64,000 bases of DNA from Bacillaceae bacterium (GCA_017656255.1 JACDOE010000006.1:62001-126000), one strand, 5' to 3'; positions 1-8,561 are shown, numbered from the stretch's first letter. The notes: generated from the letters alone by a model not told the origin. Translations and numbers: made by a program.

Positions 1-882
1 ATGAAACCTCGATCAATGATTTTTACGCTTTACGGAGATTATATTCGATATTATGGCGGTGAAATCTGGATCGGCAGCTTAATCAAACTGATGGAGCAGT
101 TCGGCCATACGCCGCAGTCCGTCCGGGCGGCCATTTCCCGGATGTCCCGACAGGGATGGATTAAAGCACGTAAAGAAGGGAACAGAAGTTATTATTCCAT
201 GACCGAACAGGGGTTAAAACGGCTGGAAGAAGCAGCCAAACGGATTTATAAGCTGCATAACGATCCCTGGGATGGAAAGTGGAGAATTCTTGTATATACG
301 ATTCCGGAAGAGATTCGGCAGGTACGTGATGAGTTAAGACAGGAATTGATCTGGAGCGGTTTTGGTATGCTGGCCAACAGTTGCTGGGTCACCCCACTGG
401 ATCTCGAAGATCAGTTGAAAGACATTCTGGCCCGCTACGAAGCCGAAGATTATGTCGATTTCTTTGTCGCGGATTATATCGGACCTCATCAGAGCAAGGA
501 CCTGGTGGAAAAGTGCTGGGATCTGGATGAAATTAACGATCGCTATAAAGCCTTCATTGATGAATATCGTCGAAAATACGAACAACATCAAAAAGCCCAG
601 GAAAACGGGGAACTTAAGGATTCAGACGCTTTTGTGGAGCGGACCAATCTGGTTCACGAGTATCGCAAGTTTTTGTTCTATGATCCCGGTCTGCCTGAAG
701 AGCTTTTACCCGATGAGTGGCTCGGGCATGAAGCCGCAAAATTGTTCAGTGAATACTACCGATTGCTGGCGATTCCGGCCAACCGTTTTTTTGAAAGCGT
801 ATACGAGGCTTCTGATCATAATTTGAAGAAGGAAAAAGGGTATAATGTGCTCTACCATCCCTATATGGCGGATGAAGCTTGA
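1..882 (+). CDS. paaX: PaaX-family transcriptional regulator
   Basis: The 293-residue protein has an N-terminal winged-helix DNA-binding region (about residues 1-80, with TPQSVRAAISRMSRQGWI as the recognition part) and a long C-terminal region matching PaaX. PaaX is the repressor of phenylacetate degradation that responds to phenylacetyl-CoA. Length is typical of the family. The ATG is the first base of the window, so its ribosome binding site and promoter cannot be seen. No phenylacetate catabolic genes lie downstream, so the target operon is presumably to the left. A strong hairpin terminator follows 14 bp after the stop codon, making this the last gene of its unit. Confidence 0.85.
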   Translation: MKPRSMIFTLYGDYIRYYGGEIWIGSLIKLMEQFGHTPQSVRAAISRMSRQGWIKARKEGNRSYYSMTEQGLKRLEEAAKRIYKLHNDPWDGKWRILVYTIPEEIRQVRDELRQELIWSGFGMLANSCWVTPLDLEDQLKDILARYEAEDYVDFFVADYIGPHQSKDLVEKCWDLDEINDRYKAFIDEYRRKYEQHQKAQENGELKDSDAFVERTNLVHEYRKFLFYDPGLPEELLPDEWLGHEAAKLFSEYYRLLAIPANRFFESVYEASDHNLKKEKGYNVLYHPYMADEA

Positions 883-896
883 ATGAGACAGAAAGG

Positions 897-928
897 AACC
901 TGTTCCGTGAACATGGAACAGGTTTTTT
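897..928 (+). terminator. Intrinsic terminator of paaX
   Basis: A perfect 10-bp stem (AACCTGTTCC paired with GGAACAGGTT) with an 8-nt loop is followed by a run of T. It rules out the ATG at 883, which lies in front of it, as a sensible start for the next gene. Confidence 0.9.
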
Positions 929-966
929 CTATGTGTTTTTGCAGAGGCTATAAAAAGGTGATGCGC

Positions 967-1488
967 ATGTTTAAACATAGCCGGCGAAAATGGATCGGGG
1001 CTCTCATCATCGTCTTCTTTTTCGTTCTCGGGGATAGTGGTCGACTGTATGCGGCCACTCAGCATAAGTTGCCGTTTGATCACGGTATCCCAGAGGAAGG
1101 AAAAGAGGGTGTCTATCTGTATGTCGACAGGGATCGAAACCGGCTCTACGTCATACTGAATGATACGATTGTGTATCATTTTGCGGTTGCCACTGGAAAA
1201 AACAGCCGGTTAACTCCGCAAGGCTACTTTCATATCGTTACCAAAGTCAAGAATCCCTGGTACCTGCCGACCAATATCAGGGGAGGTGATCCGTCCAATC
1301 CTCTGGGAACCCGCTGGATGGGGCTGGACGTTGAAGGGACAAACGGGTATAAATACGGGATACACGGTACCCGTGACCCCGATTCCATCGGAAAACATGT
1401 CAGCCAGGGCTGTGTCCGCATGAAAAATGAGGACGTGGAGTGGCTGTACCGGCACATTCCCCTCGGAACCGAGGTGATCATTCAATAG
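967..1488 (+). CDS. L,D-transpeptidase (YkuD/ErfK), exported
   Basis: A signal peptide (basic start, hydrophobic stretch to about residue 30) precedes a YkuD domain with conserved His in GIHGTRDPDS and the catalytic Cys motif SQGCVRM. Such enzymes form 3-3 peptidoglycan cross-links or attach proteins to the wall, outside the membrane. A longer reading frame opens at 883, but that start lies at the upstream terminator. The AAGGTG at 955-960 is correctly spaced only for the ATG at 967, giving 173 residues. The 3' end overlaps the convergent gene by 11 bp. Confidence 0.88.
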   Translation: MFKHSRRKWIGALIIVFFFVLGDSGRLYAATQHKLPFDHGIPEEGKEGVYLYVDRDRNRLYVILNDTIVYHFAVATGKNSRLTPQGYFHIVTKVKNPWYLPTNIRGGDPSNPLGTRWMGLDVEGTNGYKYGIHGTRDPDSIGKHVSQGCVRMKNEDVEWLYRHIPLGTEVIIQ

Positions 1489-2056
1489 GGAATGTCTTCA
1501 CGGCTTCGTACATGGGAGTCTGTCCGAAATGGGACTGGTAGAGGGTGATGCCGTCAACGGTCCAGTGGCATGCCGTTTCGGTTTCGTTGTCAGGAATATA
1601 GATATCGTCAGCCGGGAACAGACGTCCTTTAAATTCACGGGCCAGGGTGATGTGGGGCCTGTAGGGACGCGTTTCTCTGCGAACCAGCCCGGCCTGCTCC
1701 AGGTTTGAGGCAATGTCATTCTGAAGACGTGTCAAACGTTGAAGGTCCCCCCGGATGCCCATCCACAGTATGGCGGGTCTTTTTCGTTGTCCAAATGTAC
1801 CAGGCTTGCCCGTTTCTAATGGGAAACGCCGGTGGCGGGAGATGACTTCTCCAAGAATCTGTTCAATCCGGCGAGTATCCTCAGGATGGCAGTCCCCGAT
1901 AAATGTGAGTGTCACATGGTAATCATCGGGGTGGACCCATTTGCGAAAATAAAGGTCTTTTTTCCATTGGGAAGAAAGTCGGTGCAATTTTTCTCGGCAA
2001 TGGTCGGGAAGTGAAAGGGCGACGAACAGGCGCCTTTTTTCTTTGCCGTCAGTCAT
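1478..2056 (-). CDS. thpR: RNA 2',3'-cyclic phosphodiesterase (2H family)
   Basis: About 192 residues with the two HxTx motifs that define the 2H phosphoesterase fold: HVTLTFIG near residue 50 and HITLAR near residue 130. These histidines hydrolyse 2',3'-cyclic phosphate ends of RNA to 2'-phosphate (LigT/ThpR). I chose the ATG at 2056 because AGGAG lies about 10 bases upstream; the GTG at 2065 is too close to that site. The gene is convergent with the transpeptidase gene and overlaps its end by 11 bp. Confidence 0.9.
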   Translation of the reverse strand: MTDGKEKRRLFVALSLPDHCREKLHRLSSQWKKDLYFRKWVHPDDYHVTLTFIGDCHPEDTRRIEQILGEVISRHRRFPLETGKPGTFGQRKRPAILWMGIRGDLQRLTRLQNDIASNLEQAGLVRRETRPYRPHITLAREFKGRLFPADDIYIPDNETETACHWTVDGITLYQSHFGQTPMYEAVKTFPIE

Positions 2057-2119
2057 TTGAAACACGCTCCTGTAACCGAATTATCTGAGATTGGGGTGAT
2101 TCATTCAGGATGGTTTGTT

Positions 2120-2833
2120 TTACGTATTCTGTTTCCGCTTCAATTCAATCAGAGACTCGAAATACTCGGTTAATCCCTCTAGTTCTTCCTCCGTCAGCTC
2201 GTCGAACCGATCCAGTTGAGCCCGAATGTGTTTAATCGCTTCCGGTTTTTCATCTTCTTTTTCGGAAAGAAAATAAGTGGCGATGGTTCCGGTCACCATG
2301 CCCAGCGTTCCGATTCCGACCAGCATGAGAACGGTGGCAACCAATCTTCCCGGCCCGGTTTCCGGGGAGATGTCTCCGTAACCCACCGTGGTCGTGGTGA
2401 CGATGGACCACCACAGTGCATCTTCCCACGTTTCTATTCCGGGTTCCAGGATGTAGATGGCGATGGATCCGCCGAAAACGATCAGTGTAGTGAACAACAG
2501 CATTTTGTATAAACCGTTGGTGTTGAGGACCTTGATGAAAGAACGGCTGTATCGGTAAAGGTAGACGCCCAGCCGGAAAACCCGGAAGAATCGGACGATA
2601 CGGAAAGAACGGAACAGGCTGTCCAGCGGAATCAGGGCGATCAATTCAAAAATATGGGATTTGACGAATTTAGTCTTGCTGTCCGCTTTCCATAGACGGA
2701 CAGAATAATCGGTGACGAATATCATCCAGATGATCCAATCTATGATCAGCATATATTTAAAATCGATCCAGATAAATGAAACAGATATGATGATCAGGCA
2801 GAGCATCATGATTTCGTAAATTTTATTGAGCAT
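2120..2833 (-). CDS. Voltage-sensor-type potassium channel
   Basis: A 237-residue membrane protein with the K+ selectivity filter TTTTVGYGD between two helices. Upstream is an S4-like segment with arginine every third residue (FRSFRIVRFFRVFRLG). A full six-helix voltage-gated K+ channel layout is likely, with a short charged C-terminal coiled region (LTEEELEGLTEYFESL). The start at 2833 is backed by GAGAGGGG seven bases upstream; a longer frame to 2917 has no such site. It is divergent from the ammonium transporter. It could equally be a voltage-insensitive K+ leak channel. Confidence 0.85.
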   Translation of the reverse strand: MLNKIYEIMMLCLIIISVSFIWIDFKYMLIIDWIIWMIFVTDYSVRLWKADSKTKFVKSHIFELIALIPLDSLFRSFRIVRFFRVFRLGVYLYRYSRSFIKVLNTNGLYKMLLFTTLIVFGGSIAIYILEPGIETWEDALWWSIVTTTTVGYGDISPETGPGRLVATVLMLVGIGTLGMVTGTIATYFLSEKEDEKPEAIKHIRAQLDRFDELTEEELEGLTEYFESLIELKRKQNT

Positions 2834-2923
2834 CCCGGTTCCCCTCTCGATACTGTTATCTATGTCATGAACATACATATTGTATCGTTTTTTATGAAAA
2901 AGTCGCAAGGAGACCATTTTATA

Positions 2924-3024
2924 TGTAAGGTTATATTACATATAGTTATAAACATTAGCATTCAAAGACATAAATAGCGTTAAATTCCCCTTCTTATTTA
3001 AATTTATGTAAAATAAACTAACAT
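2924..3024 (+). promoter_or_regulatory. Two TnrA/GlnR-type boxes upstream of amt
   Basis: Two 17-bp sites match TGTnAn7TnACA exactly: TGTAAGGTTATATTACA at 2924-2940 and TGTAAAATAAACTAACA at 3008-3024. The second is centred about 50 bp upstream of the predicted transcription start, the position from which TnrA activates the Bacillus subtilis ammonium transporter operon. Nitrogen-limitation control of amt is therefore very likely. The first box also faces the divergent K+ channel gene. Confidence 0.85.
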
Positions 3025-3031
3025 GAAATGT

Positions 3032-3060
3032 TGACTTGATTCAAAATCGATGATAATATA
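3032..3060 (+). promoter_or_regulatory. Sigma-A promoter of amt
   Basis: TTGACT, a 17-bp spacer and TAATAT. It lies immediately downstream of the second TnrA/GlnR box and about 70 bp before the start codon. A small imperfect hairpin in the leader (about 3082-3107, GAAAACT with AGTTTTC) lies between promoter and gene. Confidence 0.75.
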
Positions 3061-3129
3061 ACCCCATCGATAAATAAACGTCAGGAAAACTAACATAAGT
3101 TTTCTGGCAGGGAACAGGAGTGGAGAAAT

Positions 3130-4527
3130 ATGAGCGAAGGATTACGTGTATGGTGGAGGAGTCGTACGACGCGATTGATCGTTGCCCTGGTGTTTCTGTT
3201 TGTGATGGTACCTGACACAGTTCTCGCTGCCGGAGAGGAAGCATCCAGTGTGGTCCCGATTGATGTCGTATGGATTATGATGGCGACGATGCTGGTATTC
3301 GGGATGCAGGCCGGGTTTGCTCTGCTGGAAGCGGGGTCGGCACGCATGAAAAACGCCGGCCATATCGCCGGAAAACAGGTACTCAGTTTTGCGCTGGCGG
3401 CTGTTGTTTTCTGGGCGTTCGGTTACGGGATCATGTTTGACGAAGGAAATGCCTTGTTTGGCACAGGCGGGTTTTTCCTGACCGGATTTGATCCGGGAAA
3501 TCTGACGGTAGAATTAAGTTTTCTGTTTCAACTTGCTTTTGCGGCCGTTTCTCTGGCCATCGTCTGGGGAGGATTTGCGGAAAGAGCGAAACTGTCAACC
3601 TATTTCATTTTCGGAATCTTATATCTCATTGTCATTTACCCGGTGATCGGGCACTGGATCTGGGGAGGCGGATGGCTTGCATCTGAAGGAAAACTGGATT
3701 TTGCCGGATCGACGGTGGTTCACCTGACGGGTGCCGTCGCCGGATTCGTCGCCACCGTCTTGCTGGGACCGCGTCTCGGAAAATTCAACAAAGATGGGTC
3801 TCCGAACGTTCTCCCCGGGCATAACCAGGTTTACACGGTGCTTGGCGGTGTGATCCTTTGGATCGGATGGTTCGGATTTAATGCCGGAAGTACACTGGGA
3901 GTAGGAGACGGATTTTTCGCTTATGTTGCCCTGACCACGATGCTTGCTGCAGCATCGGGTGCGATTGCGGCACTGGTGACGGCAAAAATGATCAGCGGAA
4001 AAGCGGATGTTCCGGCTATGGTAAACGGGGTGCTGTCAGCTCTGGTGGCTATCACGGCAGGATGTGCGTTTGTCGAACCCTGGGCCGCCGTGGTCATCGG
4101 TGTAGTGGCAGGTAGTTTGACTTACTGGACGGCGCTCTATTTTGAAAGAAAAGGGATCGATGATCCCATTTACGGATTTCATGTCCACGGTCTGGCCGGA
4201 ATCTGGGGAACCATCGCCATCGGTTTGTTTGCAGCGCCGGGACTGGTGGGTGAAACACAACTGGGACTCTTTTACGGAGGAGGTTTTCATCAACTGTGGA
4301 TTCAGACGCTGGGAGTCTTTGTGTCCGGTGGATATGCCGCTCTTGTCTCTTTCATCATTTTGATCGTGTTAAAAGCCCTGATGGGATTGAGAGTCTCGGA
4401 GGAGGAAGAAGTAACCGGTCTGGATGTCAGCGAACACGGCGCATACGGTTATCCGGAACACCTGGACCCTCAATTCACATCGAAAACAGGGGAAACACCT
4501 TCGGGGATTGTTCAAACCAGCCCGTAA
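3130..4527 (+). CDS. amt: Ammonium transporter (Amt family)
   Basis: The 465-residue protein has a cleavable signal peptide and about eleven membrane helices of the Amt/MEP/Rh family. Motifs include MQAGFALLEAGSAR, GGFAERAKLSTY, the pore-region histidine segments HLTGAVAGF and FHVHGLAGIWGT, and a short cytoplasmic tail. It takes up ammonium across the cytoplasmic membrane. AACAGGAG precedes the ATG. Unlike nrgAB of Bacillus subtilis, the next gene is not a PII protein (glnK). It is a DUF294 nucleotidyltransferase starting 5 bp after the stop, so the two are probably co-transcribed under TnrA/GlnR. Confidence 0.95.
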   Translation: MSEGLRVWWRSRTTRLIVALVFLFVMVPDTVLAAGEEASSVVPIDVVWIMMATMLVFGMQAGFALLEAGSARMKNAGHIAGKQVLSFALAAVVFWAFGYGIMFDEGNALFGTGGFFLTGFDPGNLTVELSFLFQLAFAAVSLAIVWGGFAERAKLSTYFIFGILYLIVIYPVIGHWIWGGGWLASEGKLDFAGSTVVHLTGAVAGFVATVLLGPRLGKFNKDGSPNVLPGHNQVYTVLGGVILWIGWFGFNAGSTLGVGDGFFAYVALTTMLAAASGAIAALVTAKMISGKADVPAMVNGVLSALVAITAGCAFVEPWAAVVIGVVAGSLTYWTALYFERKGIDDPIYGFHVHGLAGIWGTIAIGLFAAPGLVGETQLGLFYGGGFHQLWIQTLGVFVSGGYAALVSFIILIVLKALMGLRVSEEEEVTGLDVSEHGAYGYPEHLDPQFTSKTGETPSGIVQTSP

Positions 4528-4531
4528 TGTT

Positions 4532-5638
4532 ATGGTGACAAAAATCAGAATACGGCCTGCGGTGGTGTTAAATGTGTCTCATTCAGAAGAAATGCTGTTT
4601 TTTGCTGAACAAATCAAGAAAATGAGAACCTATGAACAGCTTAAAAAGTGTCATGACCGGGTCATCGGGTTCGTACACAGGCACCGACAGGGTTCATCTC
4701 ATTACCTGTATGTGTCGGGATTTTACCACAATTTGAATACGTTACATGACCATATGATTTACCGGGTGTTACAACTGGTGGATGACGAGATGAAATTAAA
4801 AGGGTGGAGCCATCCACCCGTTTCTTATTCCTGGATGTTGCTGGGCAGTGGCGGGAGAGGGGAACAGACCCTCGGCAATGACCAGGATCATGCAATTGTG
4901 TACCAGGCGGAAAAAGGGGATGAAACGGAAGTTTGTTCATACTTGCAACAACTGGCTGAAACCATTGCGTTCCGTTTGAATCAGGTCGGTTATCCCTATT
5001 GCCGGGGAAATGTGATGGCAGCCAATCCGGTCTGGTGCCTGTCCGTGGAAGAATGGAAAGACCGTTGGCAACACTGGGTGACAGATCCTTCCATTGATCA
5101 CCTGCGATATTTTTTAATTTCTACGGACTTCAGGGGTATGTACGGGAATCTGGATTTAAGCCGGCAACTGAGAAACTGGTTCACCCGTTTTATCCAGGGT
5201 CAGGATCCTTTTTTACATCGCCTGGCCCGCCATACGTCGGCGCAACAAATTCCTGTCAGCTGGTGGGGAAAAGTTTATCCGGATCTGAAAGGCCCCCATG
5301 CCGGAAGGTTACACCTGAAAGATTCGGTCATGGTTCAACTGATTAATAGTGTCCGGCTCTGGAGTTTTAAATATGGCATTGATGACGTTTCGACGGAAAA
5401 AAGGCTGATGCAGCTTTATTATCGGGGGATCTGGTCAAAAGAGGATATGACCCGCATGCTGGATGCCTTTTATTTTCTGCTGCATCTGAGGCTGAAAAAT
5501 ACAGATGCCCGGGGGAACTTCGATCATTATATTTTGATAAAAGGATTGTCCCGGAAGGAGCGGCAACAGCTTGGCAGTGTAATGGTTTATGTGAAAAAGT
5601 GGCAGAAAAAATCGGTTCAAATGTTGGATGGAAAATGA
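4532..5638 (+). CDS. DUF294 nucleotidyltransferase-like protein
   Basis: About 368 residues. Near the middle is the polymerase-beta-type motif GSGGRGEQTLGNDQDHA, the DUF294 signature, in which a Gly-Ser and two carboxylates bind nucleotide and metal. A helical DUF294 C-terminal region follows. GlnD, the PII uridylyltransferase, uses a related catalytic core, so coupling to amt hints at a role in nitrogen signalling, but the substrate is unknown. The ATG at 4532 is the first usable start after the amt stop; the reading frame extends back into amt and no strong ribosome site decides it. CBS domains found in many relatives are not apparent. Confidence 0.75.
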   Translation: MVTKIRIRPAVVLNVSHSEEMLFFAEQIKKMRTYEQLKKCHDRVIGFVHRHRQGSSHYLYVSGFYHNLNTLHDHMIYRVLQLVDDEMKLKGWSHPPVSYSWMLLGSGGRGEQTLGNDQDHAIVYQAEKGDETEVCSYLQQLAETIAFRLNQVGYPYCRGNVMAANPVWCLSVEEWKDRWQHWVTDPSIDHLRYFLISTDFRGMYGNLDLSRQLRNWFTRFIQGQDPFLHRLARHTSAQQIPVSWWGKVYPDLKGPHAGRLHLKDSVMVQLINSVRLWSFKYGIDDVSTEKRLMQLYYRGIWSKEDMTRMLDAFYFLLHLRLKNTDARGNFDHYILIKGLSRKERQQLGSVMVYVKKWQKKSVQMLDGK

Positions 5639-5678
5639 GTGAGAAGAAATCAGGAAGGTGAGGGGAGGACGGAAAAAA

Positions 5679-6419
5679 GTGGATATGCTTCAGCGTATCC
5701 GGACGCTACTCTCGCAGGGCGTATCCCGGAAACAGGCTTCTTTTGTTCAGGAAAAGGCAGGCGGGCATACGTTTCAACAGGAAGCGTGGATTCGCCGTAC
5801 ACTGCGGGAACAAAAAAGAAAAACAGATTTTTTAAGCACTCCTCTGCATCGGCTGGAATATGTTGTCATTGATACGGAAACCACGGGTTTTCGTCCCGAA
5901 CACGGGGATGAAATTATATCGATAGCTGCCATTGCTGTGAAGGGAAAGGAAATATCTACCGATGTATTTGCTTCTCATGTGAAAGCCAACAGGGCCATTC
6001 CTTCATATGTGATGGAACTGACCGGACTCAGCCCGAAAGAAATGGAGCAGGCCCCTCCTTTTCATACGGTGATCACGGAGTTGCTTCGTATCATTGATCA
6101 ACGGGTGATCGTGGGTTATTTTGTCGGTCATGACATGGCTTTTTTGAATCATTATCTCTGGAAATCCTATCGCAGCCATTTAAAAAACAGGGTGCTCGAA
6201 ATCAAACAGATCGTGGATGTGTTGTGTCCACAACTGGATTCACGTCAGCTGGATCATGTTTTGGATGCCTTCAATATTCCGATTGAAAAACGGCATACGG
6301 CATTTGGGGATGCCTGGATGACGGCGCGTTTGTGGTCGGCCTTGATCGAGGTGTGTCTGCAGCATGATATACGCGACTTGAATGAACTGTATGCCCGGTT
6401 ATCTGTCCACGTCCGGTAG
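5679..6419 (+). CDS. DnaQ-like 3'-5' exonuclease (DEDDh)
   Basis: A 246-residue protein resembling the epsilon subunit of DNA polymerase III. After an 60-residue N-terminal extension come Exo I (VIDTETTGF), Exo II (VGYFVGHDMAFL) and Exo III with the catalytic His (HTAFGDAWMTARLW). It should remove nucleotides from 3' ends of DNA or RNA. The GTG at 5679 has GGGGAGGAC eight bases upstream; the ATG at 5685 is a possible alternative. It follows the DUF294 gene by 40 bp. DUF294 and exonuclease genes are often paired in Bacillaceae, which suggests a joint but undefined role. Confidence 0.85.
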   Translation: MDMLQRIRTLLSQGVSRKQASFVQEKAGGHTFQQEAWIRRTLREQKRKTDFLSTPLHRLEYVVIDTETTGFRPEHGDEIISIAAIAVKGKEISTDVFASHVKANRAIPSYVMELTGLSPKEMEQAPPFHTVITELLRIIDQRVIVGYFVGHDMAFLNHYLWKSYRSHLKNRVLEIKQIVDVLCPQLDSRQLDHVLDAFNIPIEKRHTAFGDAWMTARLWSALIEVCLQHDIRDLNELYARLSVHVR

Positions 6420-6503
6420 AAACGGCCAAAACGGCGATTGCGGAACTGGGTCAAGAGTGGCTGAATAAACTGTAGGCGCAGGCCTAAATTCATGCCATTA
6501 CCG

Positions 6504-6532
6504 CACCATCATACATGCCCGTTCATATGATA
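6504..6532 (+). promoter_or_regulatory. Sigma-K-type promoter of gerE
   Basis: cACc at 6504-6507, a 16-bp spacer and CATATGATA at 6524-6532 match the mother-cell sigma-K consensus (mACm, N16, CATAnnnTA). It is about 60 bp upstream of the gerE start. gerE of Bacillus subtilis is known to be transcribed by sigma-K. Confidence 0.7.
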
Positions 6533-6710
6533 ATCTGACTGTATCCCTCAGCCTTGTACTTGAGAGCCCGAGCAAGGAGGGGTGTTTGCGATTAATGAAA
6601 CACGACCCAAACGCAAAGCCGTTGTTAACAAACCGGGAAAGAGAAGTGTTTGAATTACTGGTACAGGACAAAACAACAAAGGAGATCGCAAAGCAACTGT
6701 TTATCAGTGA

Positions 6711-6767
6711 AAAAACGGTTCGCAACCACATTAGTAATGTGATGCATTATTATTGCGAACCGTTTTT
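6711..6767 (+). repeat. Inverted repeat spanning the left attachment site
   Basis: AAAAACGGTTCGCAA in gerE (6711-6725) is repeated inverted as TTGCGAACCGTTTTT just inside the element (6753-6767), giving a 15-bp stem around the crossover core and a T run. It exists only in the integrated state. It could be a hairpin terminator for the truncated gerE transcript, or symmetric half-sites for the recombinase. Confidence 0.6.
6736..6746 (+). other. attL core
   Basis: AATGTGATGCA, identical to 58268-58278. The flanking bases differ at both copies (T/A before, T/A after), so the shared core is 11 bp. In gerE it encodes the end of NVMQ. Confidence 0.9.
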
Positions 6768-6866
6768 CATACTCGTTTTTTGAAATGAATACAATTTTAT
6801 TATCCTGGCTGTAGAAGTGAACAGGCGTTTTGCAATGTATTCAATAGCATACGCACCATAAAGTTT

Positions 6867-7052
6867 CTAATTTTCTTCATTGATTAATGTATGGCTTAAT
6901 AGATTAATAAAATTCTCATTTCCTAACTCTGTATTTAATAATTTGCTAAGTTTTAAAGCACATTCATAACAACAAGCAATCCGTTCGATTCCTACCGGAA
7001 TAAAGTATTCATCAATAATTTCTGTTAAGCAATCATCACATTTGGGAACCAT
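6867..7052 (-). CDS. Small Cys-rich protein (possible zinc binder)
   Basis: A 61-residue protein with CDDC near the N-terminus and CCYEC about 23 residues later. The paired CxxC-type motifs could hold one zinc ion. A near-perfect AAGGAGGTGA precedes the ATG, so expression is likely. I do not recognise a family. It is the leftmost gene of the element and is read towards attL. Confidence 0.6.
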   Translation of the reverse strand: MVPKCDDCLTEIIDEYFIPVGIERIACCYECALKLSKLLNTELGNENFINLLSHTLINEEN

Positions 7053-7234
7053 ATATTACTCACCTCCTTTTCAATACCTTTTAATATTATAGTACCCATA
7101 ATTTTAGACTATTAAACTTTCTAAAATAAGAATTGGATCGGTTTGTATCAGACTATTGCTGATTGGTCAAGGCCATCTAAAAAATATAGACATGATGGAA
7201 TATAGCTTAATTTAATGAAAAAATTATCCTTTAT

Positions 7235-7263
7235 AAAAAAGCACCGCGATAGGGTGCTTTTTT
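7235..7263. terminator. Bidirectional terminator
   Basis: AAAAAAGCACC and GGTGCTTTTTT form an 11-bp stem with a 7-nt loop and a T run on either strand. It ends the transglycosylase operon read on the minus strand. The rest of 7053-7267 shows no gene. Confidence 0.85.
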
Positions 7264-7267
7264 ATAT

Positions 7268-8554
7268 TTACTCTGCTATCTTATAAACCGATGTTGATTT
7301 GTAAACTTTTGACTTAAGAAAATCATAAAAAACATATGTGTTGTGAAATCCTCTTCTTTTATTTCTGTTTGTACCTCTAAAAATTACAACATCAATTCCT
7401 ATAGACTGGCATATTTCACACGAACACTTCTTCCAGGGTTGATCTTTTAGAGTTTGAACATATTTCTCTTCTAAGTTTTTTCCATCATTCCCTGAACGTT
7501 GAAAAAGTTTATCATAATAAGAAATTTTATTTATTACCTTATCAAGCGAAATTTGTCCATCGTCGTATTTTCTTAATAAATTAAGACATTCTTGCTCTAA
7601 TTCTTTTGCTTCTTCTATACTGTGGCCAGACTTGTTAATTGATTCCACCATTTTAGGATTATCAACTTGTGGAATCCTAATGGCGGTGTACCAATGATCA
7701 AGATCGTGTGATAAATAATTTTGTCCTGATCGTAGCCATGCTTTTCTTAAATAAGAAGCACTATCAAAGCTGTAAACACCTAATTCTTCAAAAACACTTA
7801 GTTGTTTGGGACGTAAAATACCAAGCAGGTGCAGTTTTCTACCTTTTAAAACATTCTTTACTTTTTCAAGGACGCTAAGAATTTCTCTCGTGTTAGAACG
7901 AGCTAACCCACCTAATGCAATATATTCATAACCCATTTCAACTAATTCTTTCACAGAATTTCTATAAGTAATCGGACTATAACCTTGAGCGGAACCAATT
8001 GGTATAAATTTATATTTTTTCTGCTTATGAATGTTTAAAAATTTTTCGGCATTCTCTAGAGAGATTTTTATTCTATTTCTCAATTCATGTTTAGTTAACT
8101 CTTTGTTGATTAAATTATTGTCCTTATCTCTAATTTTAATAGTTCTTACGGCTAAATGATCTGTACTAATACCATAATCAAAACCTAGATCATTATACAG
8201 TTTTGCCACTCTTTCGGGATTAAACATTTCTGGTGGTTCAGGTTCATTTACATAATTAAAAGCTCCGCAATCACCTAAAAGCTCAAGGTTGGAGTTACTA
8301 TTATGGAATCTTAAATACTCTTTCAGGTTTTTAAAACCATTAACACTTGCGTCTTCCTCATTTAATTTAAGTTTAGATAAAAAAACCCCTAGACTAACCA
8401 AGATCCCATCATATGGGGCATTATTTATAATCTCATGTATGTATTTATCATAATTTCTTGATCCTAACTCAATATGTTTTTTTGAGAAAGAGTCGTTAAC
8501 AAAATCAAAGTCAGGATCAAGTTTGTCTTCCCAATATGGTAAAAAGTATTTCAA
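7268..8554 (-). CDS. DpdA-like tRNA-guanine transglycosylase family protein
   Basis: A 428-residue TGT-fold protein. Visible counterparts of TGT active-site segments are GDCGAF (for DSGGFQ, general acid/base Asp), GGLARS (for GGLAVGE), SFDSASY (nucleophile Asp) and a zinc site CSCEIC...FHN matching the TGT CxCxxC...H. The STDHLAV and SAQGYSP segments resemble DpdA, which exchanges guanine for a 7-deazaguanine (preQ0-type) base in DNA rather than in tRNA. The start is a TTG about 11 bases after GAGGAG. It lies 7 bp after a DUF6884 gene and probably shares its mRNA. No preQ0 synthesis genes are present, so the host would have to supply the base. A tRNA-acting role is less likely but possible. 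Confidence 0.72.
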   Translation of the reverse strand: MKYFLPYWEDKLDPDFDFVNDSFSKKHIELGSRNYDKYIHEIINNAPYDGILVSLGVFLSKLKLNEEDASVNGFKNLKEYLRFHNSNSNLELLGDCGAFNYVNEPEPPEMFNPERVAKLYNDLGFDYGISTDHLAVRTIKIRDKDNNLINKELTKHELRNRIKISLENAEKFLNIHKQKKYKFIPIGSAQGYSPITYRNSVKELVEMGYEYIALGGLARSNTREILSVLEKVKNVLKGRKLHLLGILRPKQLSVFEELGVYSFDSASYLRKAWLRSGQNYLSHDLDHWYTAIRIPQVDNPKMVESINKSGHSIEEAKELEQECLNLLRKYDDGQISLDKVINKISYYDKLFQRSGNDGKNLEEKYVQTLKDQPWKKCSCEICQSIGIDVVIFRGTNRNKRRGFHNTYVFYDFLKSKVYKSTSVYKIAE

Positions 8555-8561
8555 AGTATAT

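Larger units (their letters stand above)
6595..6783 (+). pseudogene. gerE: gerE, 5' part (interrupted by the integrated element)
   Basis: The first 47 codons match the LuxR-type regulator GerE: LLTNREREVFELLVQDKTTK, then the recognition-helix region IAKQLFISEKTVRNHISNVM. GerE is the last mother-cell regulator of spore coat genes. After NVM the frame leaves the family and ends with an unrelated tail (HYYCEPFFILVF), because the element is inserted at 6736-6746. The missing part is in frame at 58268-58348. Joining the two gives a 73-residue protein, close to the usual 74. The ATG at 6595 follows AAGGAGGGG; an in-frame TTG at 6586 is nearer to it but gives an unusual N-terminus. Confidence 0.92.

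Noticed and set aside
883-966. Longer N-terminus for the L,D-transpeptidase starting at the ATG at 883
   Set aside because: The codons between 883 and 966 run through the paaX terminator hairpin and the product would lack a normal signal peptide start; the ribosome site fits 967.
706-1179. Minus-strand 157-codon frame opposite paaX
   Set aside because: It is a shadow of two well-supported plus-strand genes, with no ribosome site and no family similarity.
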